A stretch of DNA of 64,000 nt from assembly GCA_947846985.1 (NCBI GenBank), contig CANTUZ010000001.1, positions 150,318,447 through 150,382,446 on the forward strand. Reading direction: 5' to 3'. The translations under genes were made by a program, and so were the position numbers. The DNA comes from Fratercula arctica. Its lineage: Eukaryota > Chordata > Aves > Charadriiformes > Alcidae. Position 1 is the stretch's first letter; every line of letters begins with the position of its first letter. The notes beneath the pieces are model-generated. The model was not told where the DNA came from and did not search any database. It saw nothing but the letters and a program-made list of their open reading frames with translations. Shown piece after piece: positions 54,401 through 62,600 of this stretch.

Positions 54401-56780
54401 CTGGAGCCAGAAAGTATTAATATATGCTCACTCGCACTGTTATTAATGTTTAATTTACTATTTGTGCCAATAAAGTTGACACCCATCATCTAATAATGGT
54501 TTTCTTTCAAGAAGGAAAAAGTGAGATTTAGGAATTTAGCTGAGATGTGTGAACCAGTGCTTTAAGCCTCTGATCTGTTAAATATCAGTGTTTTTTTTTT
54601 TTTTGAAGAGTCAAATTTTCTGCACAGCAAACCTTGGCTTACCTCCTGGGACATTTCTGTACCCTTCACATCCCACCTGTTTACACATCAACTTTGCTTT
54701 TATATGACACCCGACTCCCTCTGCAGTACTCTCTAAAAATCAGATAGAGAAACTAATCTTTTCAGAGCCCAATTTTCCAAGCTCCGTATTTTCATGCAAC
54801 CTTCTCCGATTCGGGCCAAGACAACTAAACACGGTGCGCGATGGGAATACACCCGGTAGTTAGCATTCACTAAAGCACAACAAATCCACGGTTCGTGCCG
54901 GTGGAAGCACGCTACGACCCCCGCAACGCCCGCGGCGGACCGAATAACCCCCGGGACGGCCGGGTCCAGCCGGGCAGGGTCGTGCCGTGCCCCCCCCCCC
55001 CCGCCCGCCCGCCCCGGCCGCGCTGCCGCTGCGGGACGCGCCCGCCTTCACCGGCTGGAAACTCAGCGCTCGCCTCAAGCGCAAAGCCCTGGGAGAACCG
55101 TGCTACAAGTACCGGGGCCCGAAAGAAGAATCGCTTCTCTTTCAGACAACAGTTTTTTTTTGTTCTTGGATACTACAAATAACCCGGAATTCGCGGTAAA
55201 ATCTGTGGGCATTAGACGAAAAGCAAAAAAAAAAAAAAAAAAAAAAAAGTAACAGCTGCGGCTGTAGCTACAGCGCAGCTGGGGCACATGCTGAGGACCT
55301 GCTGCTTTTCATGACTTGGTGTTAATTTATTTAATTTGCACTGTACGCTTGTTGTTTGTTGGGCATAATGCAAGCTGTCCATTTGCACATATGGAATGCC
55401 CTTCTGGCAGGAATTAAGCGCAGACCTTGGACTAATTTTCAAGCCCCGTCCCAAAAATAAGTGCCATGGAAAGCAAGGGGTCCAGAGTGTACTGTACAGA
55501 ATAACGCAAAAGGGCAGAGCCGGTTCCGAAAGATACAGACAATCCAGACACCAGTGACCAAAGACACCACCGTTAGAAGTCAAAATCTTGGTTTCGACCC
55601 CGACGATTTTTCTGGCTTTGGAATATTTAAATTAGCCCGAATTCCCACCGCCCCCTCCCACCCCACCCCAGATTTTCCTGCACCGGAGGGCAGCCCTGAG
55701 TCTACAGGTTCCCACTGGCTGTCAGAGAGCTCCCCTGCCGCCCTCAGCCATCAATGGCGGGGACGTCAAATTATCTCAAACCCCGCTCAGAAAGCGCCGG
55801 GGGCTCTGTCAAGTTTCATCGCAGGGCTACTCTGAGCCGCGGCTTGGCAAGCTGTGCCCCGAGCCCGGCGGCTGCCCGATCCCCCGCCCCGCCGCCGCCC
55901 GCCCTCCCCGCGCAACCTGCGGCCGCGGCGCCGGCCGCCAAACACCGAAGGACGGCTGGGATGGAGAGAAGGGGCGACGGGGCGAAACCCACGGGAACCC
56001 CTGCCCACCCGTGACAAGAGCATCAAACACTGCCCTCTCCCCGGCTCCCGGCACGCACGGCCCCACAAACGCATCCAACAGCCCGGGTCCGGGCTGTGCA
56101 CAAAGAGAAACTCCCACCCCCGGGGAAAACCTGGCCGAAGCGGAGCGGCGGGGGGGGGGGGCAAACGAGCGAGCTGCCGGGGACAGGGGACGTCCGGCGG
56201 CGCAGCTCCAGCCGACGACCGGGCTCGCACGTCGGCGGCGATTTCTCTCCCCTCGGCGCCTCTCCTCAGTCCCAGTCCCCACGCCTGCACCCCCTTTCCC
56301 CGTGTTTCTCCCGGGCCGCTGGCCCCCACCCCAGGCGCGGGGGGTGGTGGTGGTGGTCACCCCGCGGCGACGGCTCGGCAGTCCCGGCGCTTCCCTCGGC
56401 TGCTTCCCGGGCGCGGGAGCCTCCGCGGGCTGCGAGAGGGAGACGATTTTAAAGCAGGCTGTGTGACTGCCCCCCCCCCCCCCCCCCCCCCCTCCGCCCC
56501 CTCCGCACGCAGAGAAGGCAAAGGAAAAAGTTGGCGCTCTCCGGCCGCCCACGCCGGCGCTGCCCGCCCCGCGGTGGCGGCAGGACGGGGCTCGGCGGAG
56601 CGACGGAGCGGCGGGTCCGGTACCGGTACCTGTGCCGCCGATGCCCTGACGGGCGGTCTCCAGGGGGAAGATGCCGGCGCACTTCTCCCGCTCCACCTGC
56701 CCGCCCAGGCACAGCTCCGAGATGATCTGCAGCGCCTTGTGGCAGAGGCTGCCCACGCCGTCCTCCGCGGGGAAACTCAT
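20021..56780 (-). CDS. SYT10: Synaptotagmin-10 (SYT10), whole coding span, seven exons
   Basis: Known role of the family: a membrane-anchored Ca2+ sensor for exocytosis; SYT10 acts on IGF-1-containing vesicles in mouse olfactory bulb neurons. Seen here: exons 56780-56630, 44452-44095, 36131-35567, 23438-23318, 22961-22790, 21306-21177 and 20092-20021 join in frame to 522 residues plus TAG, one short of the human protein as I remember it. Order: Cys13/24/34 (N-terminal cysteine cluster of the SYT3/5/6/9/10 group, known for disulfide dimers), membrane segment about 53-76, linker, C2A about 231-355, C2B about 364-490, Pro/Ser-rich tail. C2A Ca2+ ligands are Asp261, 267, 319, 321 and 327. C2B has Asp393, 399, 453 and 455, with Glu461 at the fifth site. 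Intron phases are 1,2,0,1,2,0, with all donors GT and all acceptors AG. SYT3, SYT6 and SYT9 are the nearest alternatives, but the linker and C-terminal tail fit SYT10. No break in the frame was seen. Confidence 0.96.
21177..21306 (-). CDS. SYT10: SYT10 coding exon 6 (end of C2B, residues 456-499)
   Basis: The acceptor is ctgcaattctcag|agtaggg and the donor is ctagtagag|gtaaga (phase 0). It encodes [20 protein letters not shown] then [20 protein letters not shown] and LVE. The HWHPL ending is the conserved C2B C-terminal WHxL motif known from synaptotagmins. Glu461 sits at the place of the fifth C2B aspartate of SYT1, a conservative change that I recall as shared by mammalian SYT10. Confidence 0.96.
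22790..22961 (-). CDS. SYT10: SYT10 coding exon 5 (C2B core, residues 399-456)
   Basis: The acceptor is ttactcag|atccatatg and the donor is tacgatcg|gtaagc (phase 2). It encodes [20 protein letters not shown] then [17 protein letters not shown] and the start of Ca2+ loop 3, VMDYDR (Asp453, Asp455). The Lys/Arg-rich strand is the C2B polybasic patch that binds acidic phospholipids in the family. It lies only 356 bp from exon 4. The open frame continues upstream into intron 4, but the conserved sequence stops at the acceptor. Confidence 0.97.
23318..23438 (-). CDS. SYT10: SYT10 coding exon 4 (start of C2B, residues 359-398)
   Basis: The acceptor is tctttttcag|gagagc and the donor is gcatcag|gtgaat (phase 1). 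It encodes [20 protein letters not shown] then [20 protein letters not shown]: the first C2B strands and Ca2+ loop 1 with Asp393. The final G combines with AT of exon 5 to give Asp399 of the SDP motif, so this splice falls inside the calcium-binding loop. The mammalian protein has Ser where this one has Ala397, as I recall it. Confidence 0.96.
23439..35566 (-). other. SYT10: SYT10 intron 3 (about 12.1 kb)
   Basis: Bounded by aca|gtaagt and tttttcag|gag. AT-rich, with a (GGTTT)n tract at 24852-24904, A16 at 30545-30560, A18 at 31351-31368 and a short direct-repeat cluster at 25106-25140. A 168-codon minus-strand open frame at 34626-35132 resembles nothing I know. Confidence 0.9.
24852..24904. 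repeat. (GGTTT)n simple repeat in SYT10 intron 3
   Basis: Repeated ggttt/gtttt units, slightly degenerate, about 50 bp long. Confidence 0.85.
35567..36131 (-). CDS. SYT10: SYT10 coding exon 3 (linker end and C2A, residues 171-358)
   Basis: The acceptor is tgtgcag|gcacaattc, preceded by a (CA)n tract on the plus strand; the donor is accaca|gtaagt (phase 0). The exon encodes [15 protein letters not shown], the [14 protein letters not shown] motif typical of the SYT3/6/9/10 group, and the whole C2A domain from about Cys231. Ca2+ loop 1 is [15 protein letters not shown] (Asp261, Asp267). Loop 3 is [11 protein letters not shown] (Asp319, Asp321, Ser324, Asp327). The polybasic strand [17 protein letters not shown] is intact. 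The exon ends after DIHCATT, exactly where the C2A-C2B linker begins. All five acidic ligands are present, so C2A is predicted to bind Ca2+. Confidence 0.97.
39080..39552 (-). mobile_element. CR1 LINE, endonuclease part, inverted
   Basis: On the minus strand this reads [20 protein letters not shown], then [81 protein letters not shown]. This is the middle of the CR1 apurinic-type endonuclease domain, with its GDFN motif. The N-terminal part and the C-terminal SDH motif are absent. It abuts the plus-strand RT part at about 39550 in opposite orientation. The left limit (about 39080) is where resemblance stops. It may be part of the same insertion as 39553-41264. Confidence 0.9.
39553..41264 (+). 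mobile_element. CR1 LINE, reverse-transcriptase part and 3' end (decayed)
   Basis: The sequence runs from the ORF2 linker ([16 protein letters not shown], about 39555) through reverse transcriptase to the avian CR1 3' tail ending ttctatgattc. Visible RT pieces are [61 protein letters not shown] and FANDTKL near 40400-40430. The last has Asn for the first catalytic Asp of the family's FADD motif. Stops (for example a TAG near 39847) and frameshifts (after RNWL near 40252, and near 40620) break the frame, so it is dead. It is antisense to SYT10 and inside intron 2. A short deletion is seen near 41098, just before gttgcccagag. Confidence 0.93.
44095..44452 (-). CDS. SYT10: SYT10 coding exon 2 (membrane segment and linker, residues 51-170)
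   Basis: The acceptor is ctttgcag|acatctcag and the donor is tcatcaag|gtaagt. The exon first encodes the single transmembrane segment ([20 protein letters not shown], residues 53-72), then a Trp/Cys-rich juxtamembrane stretch [14 protein letters not shown]. Cys80 and Cys83 there are probable palmitoylation sites, by analogy with other synaptotagmins. The rest is a Glu/Lys/Thr-rich cytosolic linker ending TEPTSSSR. The exon ends in phase 2: AG joins the first G of exon 3 to give Arg170. The linker is the most diverged part relative to the mammalian protein as I recall it. Confidence 0.96.
51427..51471. repeat. (TG)n microsatellite in SYT10 intron 1
   Basis: About 22 uninterrupted TG units on the plus strand, ending in tgtgcacgagc. 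It is likely length-polymorphic. The long His-Thr or Val-Cys frames over it are artefacts. Confidence 0.95.
55225..55248. repeat. A24 homopolymer at the CpG island edge
   Basis: Twenty-four A in a row on the plus strand (T24 in the SYT10 sense), in early intron 1. No retroposon body precedes it. Confidence 0.85.
56469..56492. repeat. C24 homopolymer at the start of SYT10 intron 1
   Basis: An uninterrupted run of 24 C on the plus strand (G24 on the gene's sense strand), about 140 bp after the exon 1 donor. Run length may be inaccurate in any assembly. Confidence 0.85.
56630..56780 (-). CDS. SYT10: SYT10 coding exon 1 (residues 1-50)
   Basis: Starts at ATG 56780-56778 with A at -3. The start is chosen because [17 protein letters not shown] matches the family N-terminus. 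It encodes the intravesicular/extracellular N-terminal tail with Cys13, Cys24 and Cys34, the spacing used for disulfide-linked dimers in this synaptotagmin group. The exon ends cggcacag|gtaccg, leaving one base (G) that is completed by AC of exon 2 to give Asp51 (phase 1). A second GT six bases further on would break the frame. The exon lies inside the CpG island. Confidence 0.95.
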
Positions 56781-56805
56781 CTTCTGTCCCGGCCCCGGCC
56801 GCCCG

Positions 56806-56814
56806 CTAGGCCAT
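56806..56814 (-). promoter_or_regulatory. Two-codon upstream ORF (ATG GCC TAG) in the SYT10 leader
   Basis: On the minus strand, ATG at 56814-56812 is followed at once by GCC and TAG. It has G at -3 and G at +4, a strong Kozak context, and its stop lies 25 nt before the SYT10 ATG. If transcription starts upstream of it, it could lower or regulate SYT10 translation. It is out of frame with the main ORF. Confidence 0.45.
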
Positions 56815-56938
56815 GGCCGGCGCGGGACGGCTCCGCGCCCGACCCGCGCAACCTCCCGCGGGGAGCGGAGCGGCGGCGGCGGGAGCGGAGCGGCGGGCGC
56901 GGAGCGAGTGAACCCGCGCTCTCATCCGAAGAAGTAGT

Positions 56939-57027
56939 GAAGGGGGAAGAGGGAGGGGGGGGGGTGAGGGAGAGAAAAAAAAAAAGGGGGGGGGGAGGGG
57001 AAAAAAAATAAAAAAGGGGGGGGGGAA
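56939..57027 (+). repeat. Purine tract with long G-runs upstream of SYT10 exon 1
   Basis: These 89 bases are all purine on the plus strand except T at 56965 and 57009. G-runs of 10 occur at 56955-56964, 56986-56995 and 57016-57025, separated by A-runs. For SYT10 transcription this is a C/T-rich template-like tract about 160-250 bp before the ATG. It could form G-quadruplex or triplex DNA, and is a likely spot for sequencing or assembly errors. Confidence 0.8.
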
Positions 57028-57083
57028 TAAGCATCCACTTAGCAACGCCTTTTGTGCCTAGCGGGCTTCGGTAGGCGGCTCGG

Positions 57084-57088
57084 CCAAT
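57084..57088 (+). promoter_or_regulatory. CCAAT box in the presumed SYT10 promoter
   Basis: ggccaatgg lies about 300 bp upstream of the SYT10 ATG (reverse orientation for the gene). NF-Y sites work in either orientation. It sits just upstream of the purine-rich tract. No convincing TATA box was seen, which fits a CpG-island promoter. The transcription start itself is not visible. Confidence 0.4.
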
Positions 57089-58224
57089 GGCAGCCCGGCG
57101 CGGGGGGGGGGCGCAGGCGGCGGGGGGGCTCCTCGTCTCCCACCGGGGAAACTTTTCCTTCCCCCGCCCCACGGCCGGGACGGCTCCCGGAGTGGCGGCC
57201 CGTTGGGAGCGCGGCGGGGTGGGCGGCGGCCTCGGTCAGGGGCTGCGCGGGGAGGAGCGGAGCGGTGCGGGGGTTGCGCTGGTGCCGGCGGGTGGAGCGC
57301 TGCCCCACTCCCCACGGCGGGACCCCCGAGCCCCGCGGAGCCCAGACGGCAGCGGCACCCGTGGTGCGGAGCTCCGCGGTGGCTCGTCGGGCTGGCAGGA
57401 TGAAGCAGAGTTTATTCCCCACCGTTCCGGTCGTTTTTCCCGAAACGTTATTTCTTAGGTGACCCGGGCAGTTAATCTTCAATACGATTTTATCGAGCAA
57501 CGTCAGATAACTTCATTAACCAAATCACCATCTCCAGTACACTCTTCAGCAGCAGAGTTACGGAACAGTTGACTTCGGGTATTTCTTTAACTTGTAAAGG
57601 AGTTAGAGTAATGTTATGATTGCCCGGTCTGCTTCCTCAACAAGTTCTGTGTAGTTGTTTTTGGGTTTTGTTTGGTTTTGTTTTTGTTTTTGGGTTTTTT
57701 TAATAGATTTAAGAGTTCCAGGTACTGCATGTGCTTGAAAATACTTCTAAAAAATCAGTACAGCGTATACTGCTAGTGGTTGTTTCAGTTACTGGCTGCA
57801 TAGCTAGCTGAACAAGACTTAAGCTGTTAATTTGTTCATATGCTTACTGAAATTCTGATGCATTTTTGTTTGTGGAGAAACATGCTTCTACTTCGGTGGC
57901 ATATGTACGTCTTTCAATACTTAATTCTAATTAGGCATAGTTGAAAGGAAGTCTGCTTGCAGTTTGCTTAACAGCACTGCCTGCAGTCTGCTGCCAGGGT
58001 GTCTTGGTTTCATAAGCATGAGAAGTTAACTTGTGTACTGCTCTGCTTTTTTTCCTCCAGATTTTGAATGTTTTGCCTGTTACCTGAAAATTAATAACTC
58101 TAACTAACTAACTTTCTAACAAAGTTTAACATTTGAAAACTTTATAACCATCAATCAATAGCTGTAATTTATGAAATATTAAATGTGTCTTCCAGTTTTA
58201 ATTCTGAAATTCTATACATAATAT

Positions 58225-58261
58225 AGATACTTGTGAAAAACACAAGATACTTGTGAAAAAC
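58225..58261. repeat. Short tandem duplication (17-bp unit, 20-bp period)
   Basis: agatacttgtgaaaaac occurs twice without mismatch, at 58225-58241 and 58245-58261, about 1.45 kb upstream of the SYT10 ATG. Confidence 0.85.
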
Positions 58262-58294
58262 TTCAAAAATCAGCCACTTGGCATTTTGAAACCT

Positions 58295-58318
58295 CATGTT
58301 CATGAATTCATGAACATG
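58295..58318. repeat. 24-bp perfect palindrome centred on GAATTC
   Basis: Both 12-base arms (catgttcatgaa / ttcatgaacatg) match exactly with no spacer. It lies about 1.5 kb upstream of the SYT10 start codon. Flanking bases do not extend the symmetry. Confidence 0.95.
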
Positions 58319-59573
58319 TATTTTTTAACATCTTAGGAAAGTAATAGACTTTGTTGTATACAAACTGTAATACCATCAGAAATTCTGTTCCATAAAGCTT
58401 TTTCACAAATTTCTCAGGTATTTCAGAAATATCAGATGCTACTAAAGAGGTCATTCCCTGTTCAATGCATTTCCTGAGACTAGCATTGTCAAAACTGTGT
58501 TATTTCTGCAAAATGTTCTGACAAATCCTAGAATGTTTAGACTATAACTAGTCCAGGGCACAGAGCTGTGCAGTATTATTTGAAGACTCAGTTAACCCTC
58601 ATAGGGATCTAAGTCTGTATAATTATCTCATGAAAATAGGCTTGCTGGCAATAAAAAGGTATGTACGTATTTTCATTGCAGTGAAGGCAACTGATGCCTA
58701 CTTCCAAACTTCAAAATATGAACATATTTACTGTTCATGTGACATTTACAGTCCTGTTCCCAAAATTCTGTCATGCACCACCAACTAATAATTAAGCAGT
58801 CTGTTTATTTTTGAGACATATTCAGAACTCCAGCAGAAGCTAACAGGAGATACATACACAGACTGATGAAGGAAGAGCCTTAAACAGAAACTAGTTTTAA
58901 GGATAGTAAGGATTGCATTAAAAGGCAGAGACCTAAGTTGTTCTGTTCCTGAGCCTTTCTACAGACTGTCTTTGTGCCCATGGATGTATCACACAGTCCA
59001 TGAGTGAAATCTTTTGTCTCTGAAGTTACTGGCAGTTTTGCCATTGATTATAATAGAGTCAAAGTTTCACACACAGAGCGGTTTGCCACCCTGCTTGTTT
59101 ACTTATGTAGTGAGACTTTGGTACATTCTTACATGGTTCGCTTTTGCACACAAGAACTTAATTTCAGTGAAGATCATACTATCTTTTTACCATTACTAGT
59201 GGTAGTATTGATAAGTACGTAGATATAGAAAAGCACAAACAGGTATATTCTACATTACCAATTAAGAAAAAAAAAGTTGAAGACTGAGATTTTCAGGTAG
59301 ATGTCTGGAGACAGGTACCCAACTGGTACCTCTCTTAGCTGTCCTAAGTACTTTTAAAATGCTTGTAGGTATACAGAAAATACCAACCACAGTAAATGGT
59401 ATCACTGTATCTTTACCAAATGTATCACCACCTAAATCCTGTTCTTCAGTAAGTAGCATGGATGTAAACTTTAATTCATCAACAGAATAGTTTTTCTCAT
59501 CCTAAGTACTATGAGGTGAATTTCACTAAGAGATAAATGATTCTGCTGGTGAGATATGAATTAAGAGTCTCCT

Positions 59574-59645
59574 GCCCAGCTAGCTCAGTTGGCAGAGCAT
59601 GAGACTCTCTGTCTCAGGGTCATGGGGGAGAGCATCTGTCACTCG
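59574..59645 (+). pseudogene. tRNA-Lys-like pseudogene (3' part degenerate)
   Basis: gcccagctagctcagttggc followed by agagcatgaga matches the 5' two thirds of vertebrate tRNA-Lys(CUU). The D arm (gctc/gagc) and anticodon stem (tgaga/tctca) pair perfectly and the A box (tagctcagttgg) is intact. The anticodon loop reads ctctctg, so positions 34-36 are CTC, not CTT, with T at 37 where a purine is expected. The T arm (atggg / atctg) and acceptor 3' half do not pair and the B box is lost. It is therefore a dead copy, or the head of a tRNA-derived SINE. Confidence 0.75.
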
Positions 59646-62600
59646 CTTCAGTGTTCACTTTGGCCCAAACGATGACACTTGTCCTAAACCAAATACAGAC
59701 ATACCATTTTTTGTTGAGGTCAAGTTATTGATGAAGAAAATTCTTCACTTTTGTATTGAGGAGTTTAGTCCAAAGTGTGGATTCAGATTAGGAATCGTGG
59801 CATTTTTCTCCAGTGTGTTCTTTCAGTGGAAAACTACTTTTTCTGCATATGAAAGGATAGAAAAGCTTGCTTTCTATCTTCAGCTCCAACTGCTTGGATT
59901 TTCCATGGCTCAGCTGTTTTTAAATGAATATGCAGTTGCATGGTGTGCCCTTATTGCCACAAAGATCACTTATTTTATTTCCCTTTTGGAAGTGGTCTCA
60001 GGCTGTCTCATAAAATCTGATTTGTTAGGACACAGTGGACTCATATCTCATGGGTTTCAGCTGCTGAGATCACACCAGACCTTATCCACTCCTGCTATCT
60101 TGACTGCTGGTCGTTACCAAGTTCATACTGGCTTGATTGCTTTCTGTGGATTGACATTGACTAAGGGAGAAAATTTCATTTTTTTTTCACATTAATTGAA
60201 TGTATTCACATCCTTATATTGTCTATGCAATATCCAACCAGTGGCTAGGGTACTAGACTTCAGACTAGAAAAACATGGCATAAATACCCAATTTTGTAAG
60301 ATGTATCCTTTAACAAACGCTGCATTAGGATTTTTGAAGTTTAGTCAATATGGGTAACCTAAAGGCAGATAGGTTTAAGATGTCTTTCAGAGTTAAGCTG
60401 CATTACTAAGTGTAAGGTGACAAATTATCTGGTGTAAATGAGTGAAGGCCCAGTAATTTGCGAAGGAAGAATGGTCTGGTCTAGTGAGTATTGGGTCAAA
60501 AGTATTCTTTCTGCTGCAGGTGATGATAAGCAGGTTTAAGAATAGCCATAGTAATGGTATATTCCACAGTTCAGAGCTTTTGACCACTTTCTGAAAGTGA
60601 ATTTCTGTCTGAAACTCAGCTAGAGCAGCAGTGTACAATGCCAAAGACGTCTGCAACAGAAAGTAGTCTCCGACTGCATTTGTAGCTGTGCTTGCAAGGG
60701 GAGGCTGGCTCTGAGGGTACTGCTGTGCACGGCCAAGTGGAGGCTTTGTAGATACACCCAGGGAGAACCATGATTTGCTCTTGACTTGTCCAGTCTTCAA
60801 CAGGTCCCCTCTGTGCTTCTTGTATATCATGCCTGTTAGCTTTTTTACATAAGGACTCAATATTTTTAACAAGATGGCACGCAGGTCTTAGCTGGAACCT
60901 TCAAGTATTTCTACATCTTTGAAAGTCTGGCTTTGGTCTCTTGATTTAGAATTAGATTAGGGTACCAAAAAAGCAATAGAATTGGGGGAAAAGAAACACT
61001 TCAGCATTCAGCTTTTAAGAAGCTATGAGTAGAAGAAAGTGAAAACACAGGTTACAAATACAGTTTTTGTTTTTAACAAAATTACAGATACAGTTTTTTC
61101 CTGATAGTATCTCCTTAACTTTTAAATCCCTTTTAAACAGCAAAATAAACCCTGAAACATTAAAGATTGTTTTACTCTAGCTGCATATTTTTAACCCTCT
61201 AATTTTCAGTAAGAAGTGCCTTTCACTCCTAATGTAAACAAAAAAAAAAAAAAAAGAGCTATCTGACAGGCTTTACTACAGTTATACAGCAATCCAGGAG
61301 ACAGTCAAAGTGAAACATTCCTACCCTGCAAATTAGAGAGGAAGGGTGCCATAAGCTATGTAAAGGTGCCCGTAATAACAGACTGAAACATTATGTCAGC
61401 TGGATATGGGAATGCTGCCGTTCTTTGCATTCTAATTGAATGAAGATGAGATCATTTTGGTCAGAATTGGGTCTCTGCTCATGAGGTGAAATGCTAGCAC
61501 AGGAATCCAACGCATGAAATCACACCCTTCCTCCTTGTGACACAGAAAGGTAACTGCTTGGCATCGTTTTGTCATGAGAGCAAATATTGAATGGGTTGGG
61601 AGAGAGCTTCCAGCTTTTTGAGTATTCAGAACTGCCTCCTCAGAAGAGGACCAAGGCCTCGCGGCTACAGCAGTGATGGGCGTTCCTGTTTTCTAACAGT
61701 CTTCAGGCTGTCCCTGTGTCTTTGAGAGGGACCCTTAATTTCTCTGAGTTACAGACGATAACATGAGGAAAGTAACTCTTTCTGGTATCCTTTATTTTTC
61801 TTGCCTAGATAAGGTTTGAACACTTAGGAATGGGAACCCTGTCTTAGCTTTAGAAGTAACACAAAAGAGCTTAAATTTCCTTTTTTCTACCATTCTTAAT
61901 TTGCCCTTCTCACTTCCATACTTTCATAGTACCTGGTACAATGCAGCCCTCACCTGGGTTGCTTTTTCCAGCTTCTAATTCACTATGAAGAAAACCCATA
62001 ATCATAAAGAGAGCCCTCCACATTTGGTCCAAACGGGTGCTTCTTCAATTTTCAGAAATGCTGAGCAACGATTAGTTTATTTTTTCTGCTTAATTGGGTG
62101 TAGTTGATACTGAAGACTGTAAGTCTGAGCAGAGAGAGTCCTACAGGACCTGCACAGAGAGCTAAAGCAACTTCTGAGAGTCAGCAGCAAGTTAGCAAAT
62201 AAATGTTTTTTAAAAGATGTATGGCATGGAATAATTTATGGAGATTTATGATGCTATATAATTCTTCGAGAATAATTGGTTAGGGACAGAGGGCAAAATG
62301 ATTGCTATTCTATTTTATTTCAGATCGTGCTTTGTAAGTGATACATGGGATGGGGAAGTTTTTGGTGTCTCAGAGTCCTGAATCCACAGTGAATTGTTTG
62401 CTTTTCAGCTACTAGCTAGTAATTAAATTAAATACTTAGTGGTGGCGGTGGTTTTTTTTCACTGCATAGTTATAAACATGTGACATGGTCTTTTCTGTGG
62501 CTACTCGAGCAGAGGGAGTAGCGAAGCAATCGATTGGGAAGCCATTAGATCCTGAGAGCTCACCTGGATGTCTGGGGGAATGGCTGTGTGGCCTGGCACA

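Larger units (their letters stand above)
44453..56629 (-). other. SYT10: SYT10 intron 1 (about 12.2 kb)
   Basis: Bounded by donor g|gtaccg and acceptor ttgcag|ac. Apart from the CpG-island part, it is AT-rich with no recognised coding exon. It holds the (TG)n microsatellite at 51427-51471, homopolymers (A15 at 47628-47642, A24 at 55225-55248) and a TAATTA-centred palindrome at 52515-52530. Open frames inside it show no family resemblance. Confidence 0.9.
54890..57440. promoter_or_regulatory. CpG island over SYT10 exon 1 and promoter
   Basis: From about 54890 to 57440 the sequence turns sharply GC-rich with dense CpG, in contrast to the AT-rich DNA on both sides. It covers the start of intron 1, exon 1, the 5' UTR and about 600 bp upstream of the ATG, as expected of a CpG-island promoter. 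It includes runs of C24 (56469-56492), C13 (54990-55002) and G12 (56150-56161). Long open frames on both strands in this island are by-products of its base composition. Confidence 0.85.

Noticed and set aside
54893..54984. TCGTG motifs (54893-54897, 54980-54984) as activity-dependent NPAS4 sites
   Set aside because: A five-base motif is expected often in GC-rich DNA; without binding or conservation data it has no weight.
55827..56780. 317-codon open frame starting at the SYT10 ATG
   Set aside because: Only the first 50 codons are SYT10. The rest reads through the exon 1 donor at 56629 into intron 1.
55854..57011. 385-codon plus-strand open frame (and several others on both strands) in the CpG island
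   Set aside because: Low-complexity Arg/Pro/Gly sequence antisense to SYT10 exon 1; stop codons are rare simply because of the GC content.
57403..57462. Short plus-strand ATG frame at the CpG island's right edge followed by ag|gtgacc as the first exon of a divergent gene
   Set aside because: Only about 20 codons, no family resemblance, and no next exon could be found; a divergent transcript remains possible but unsupported.
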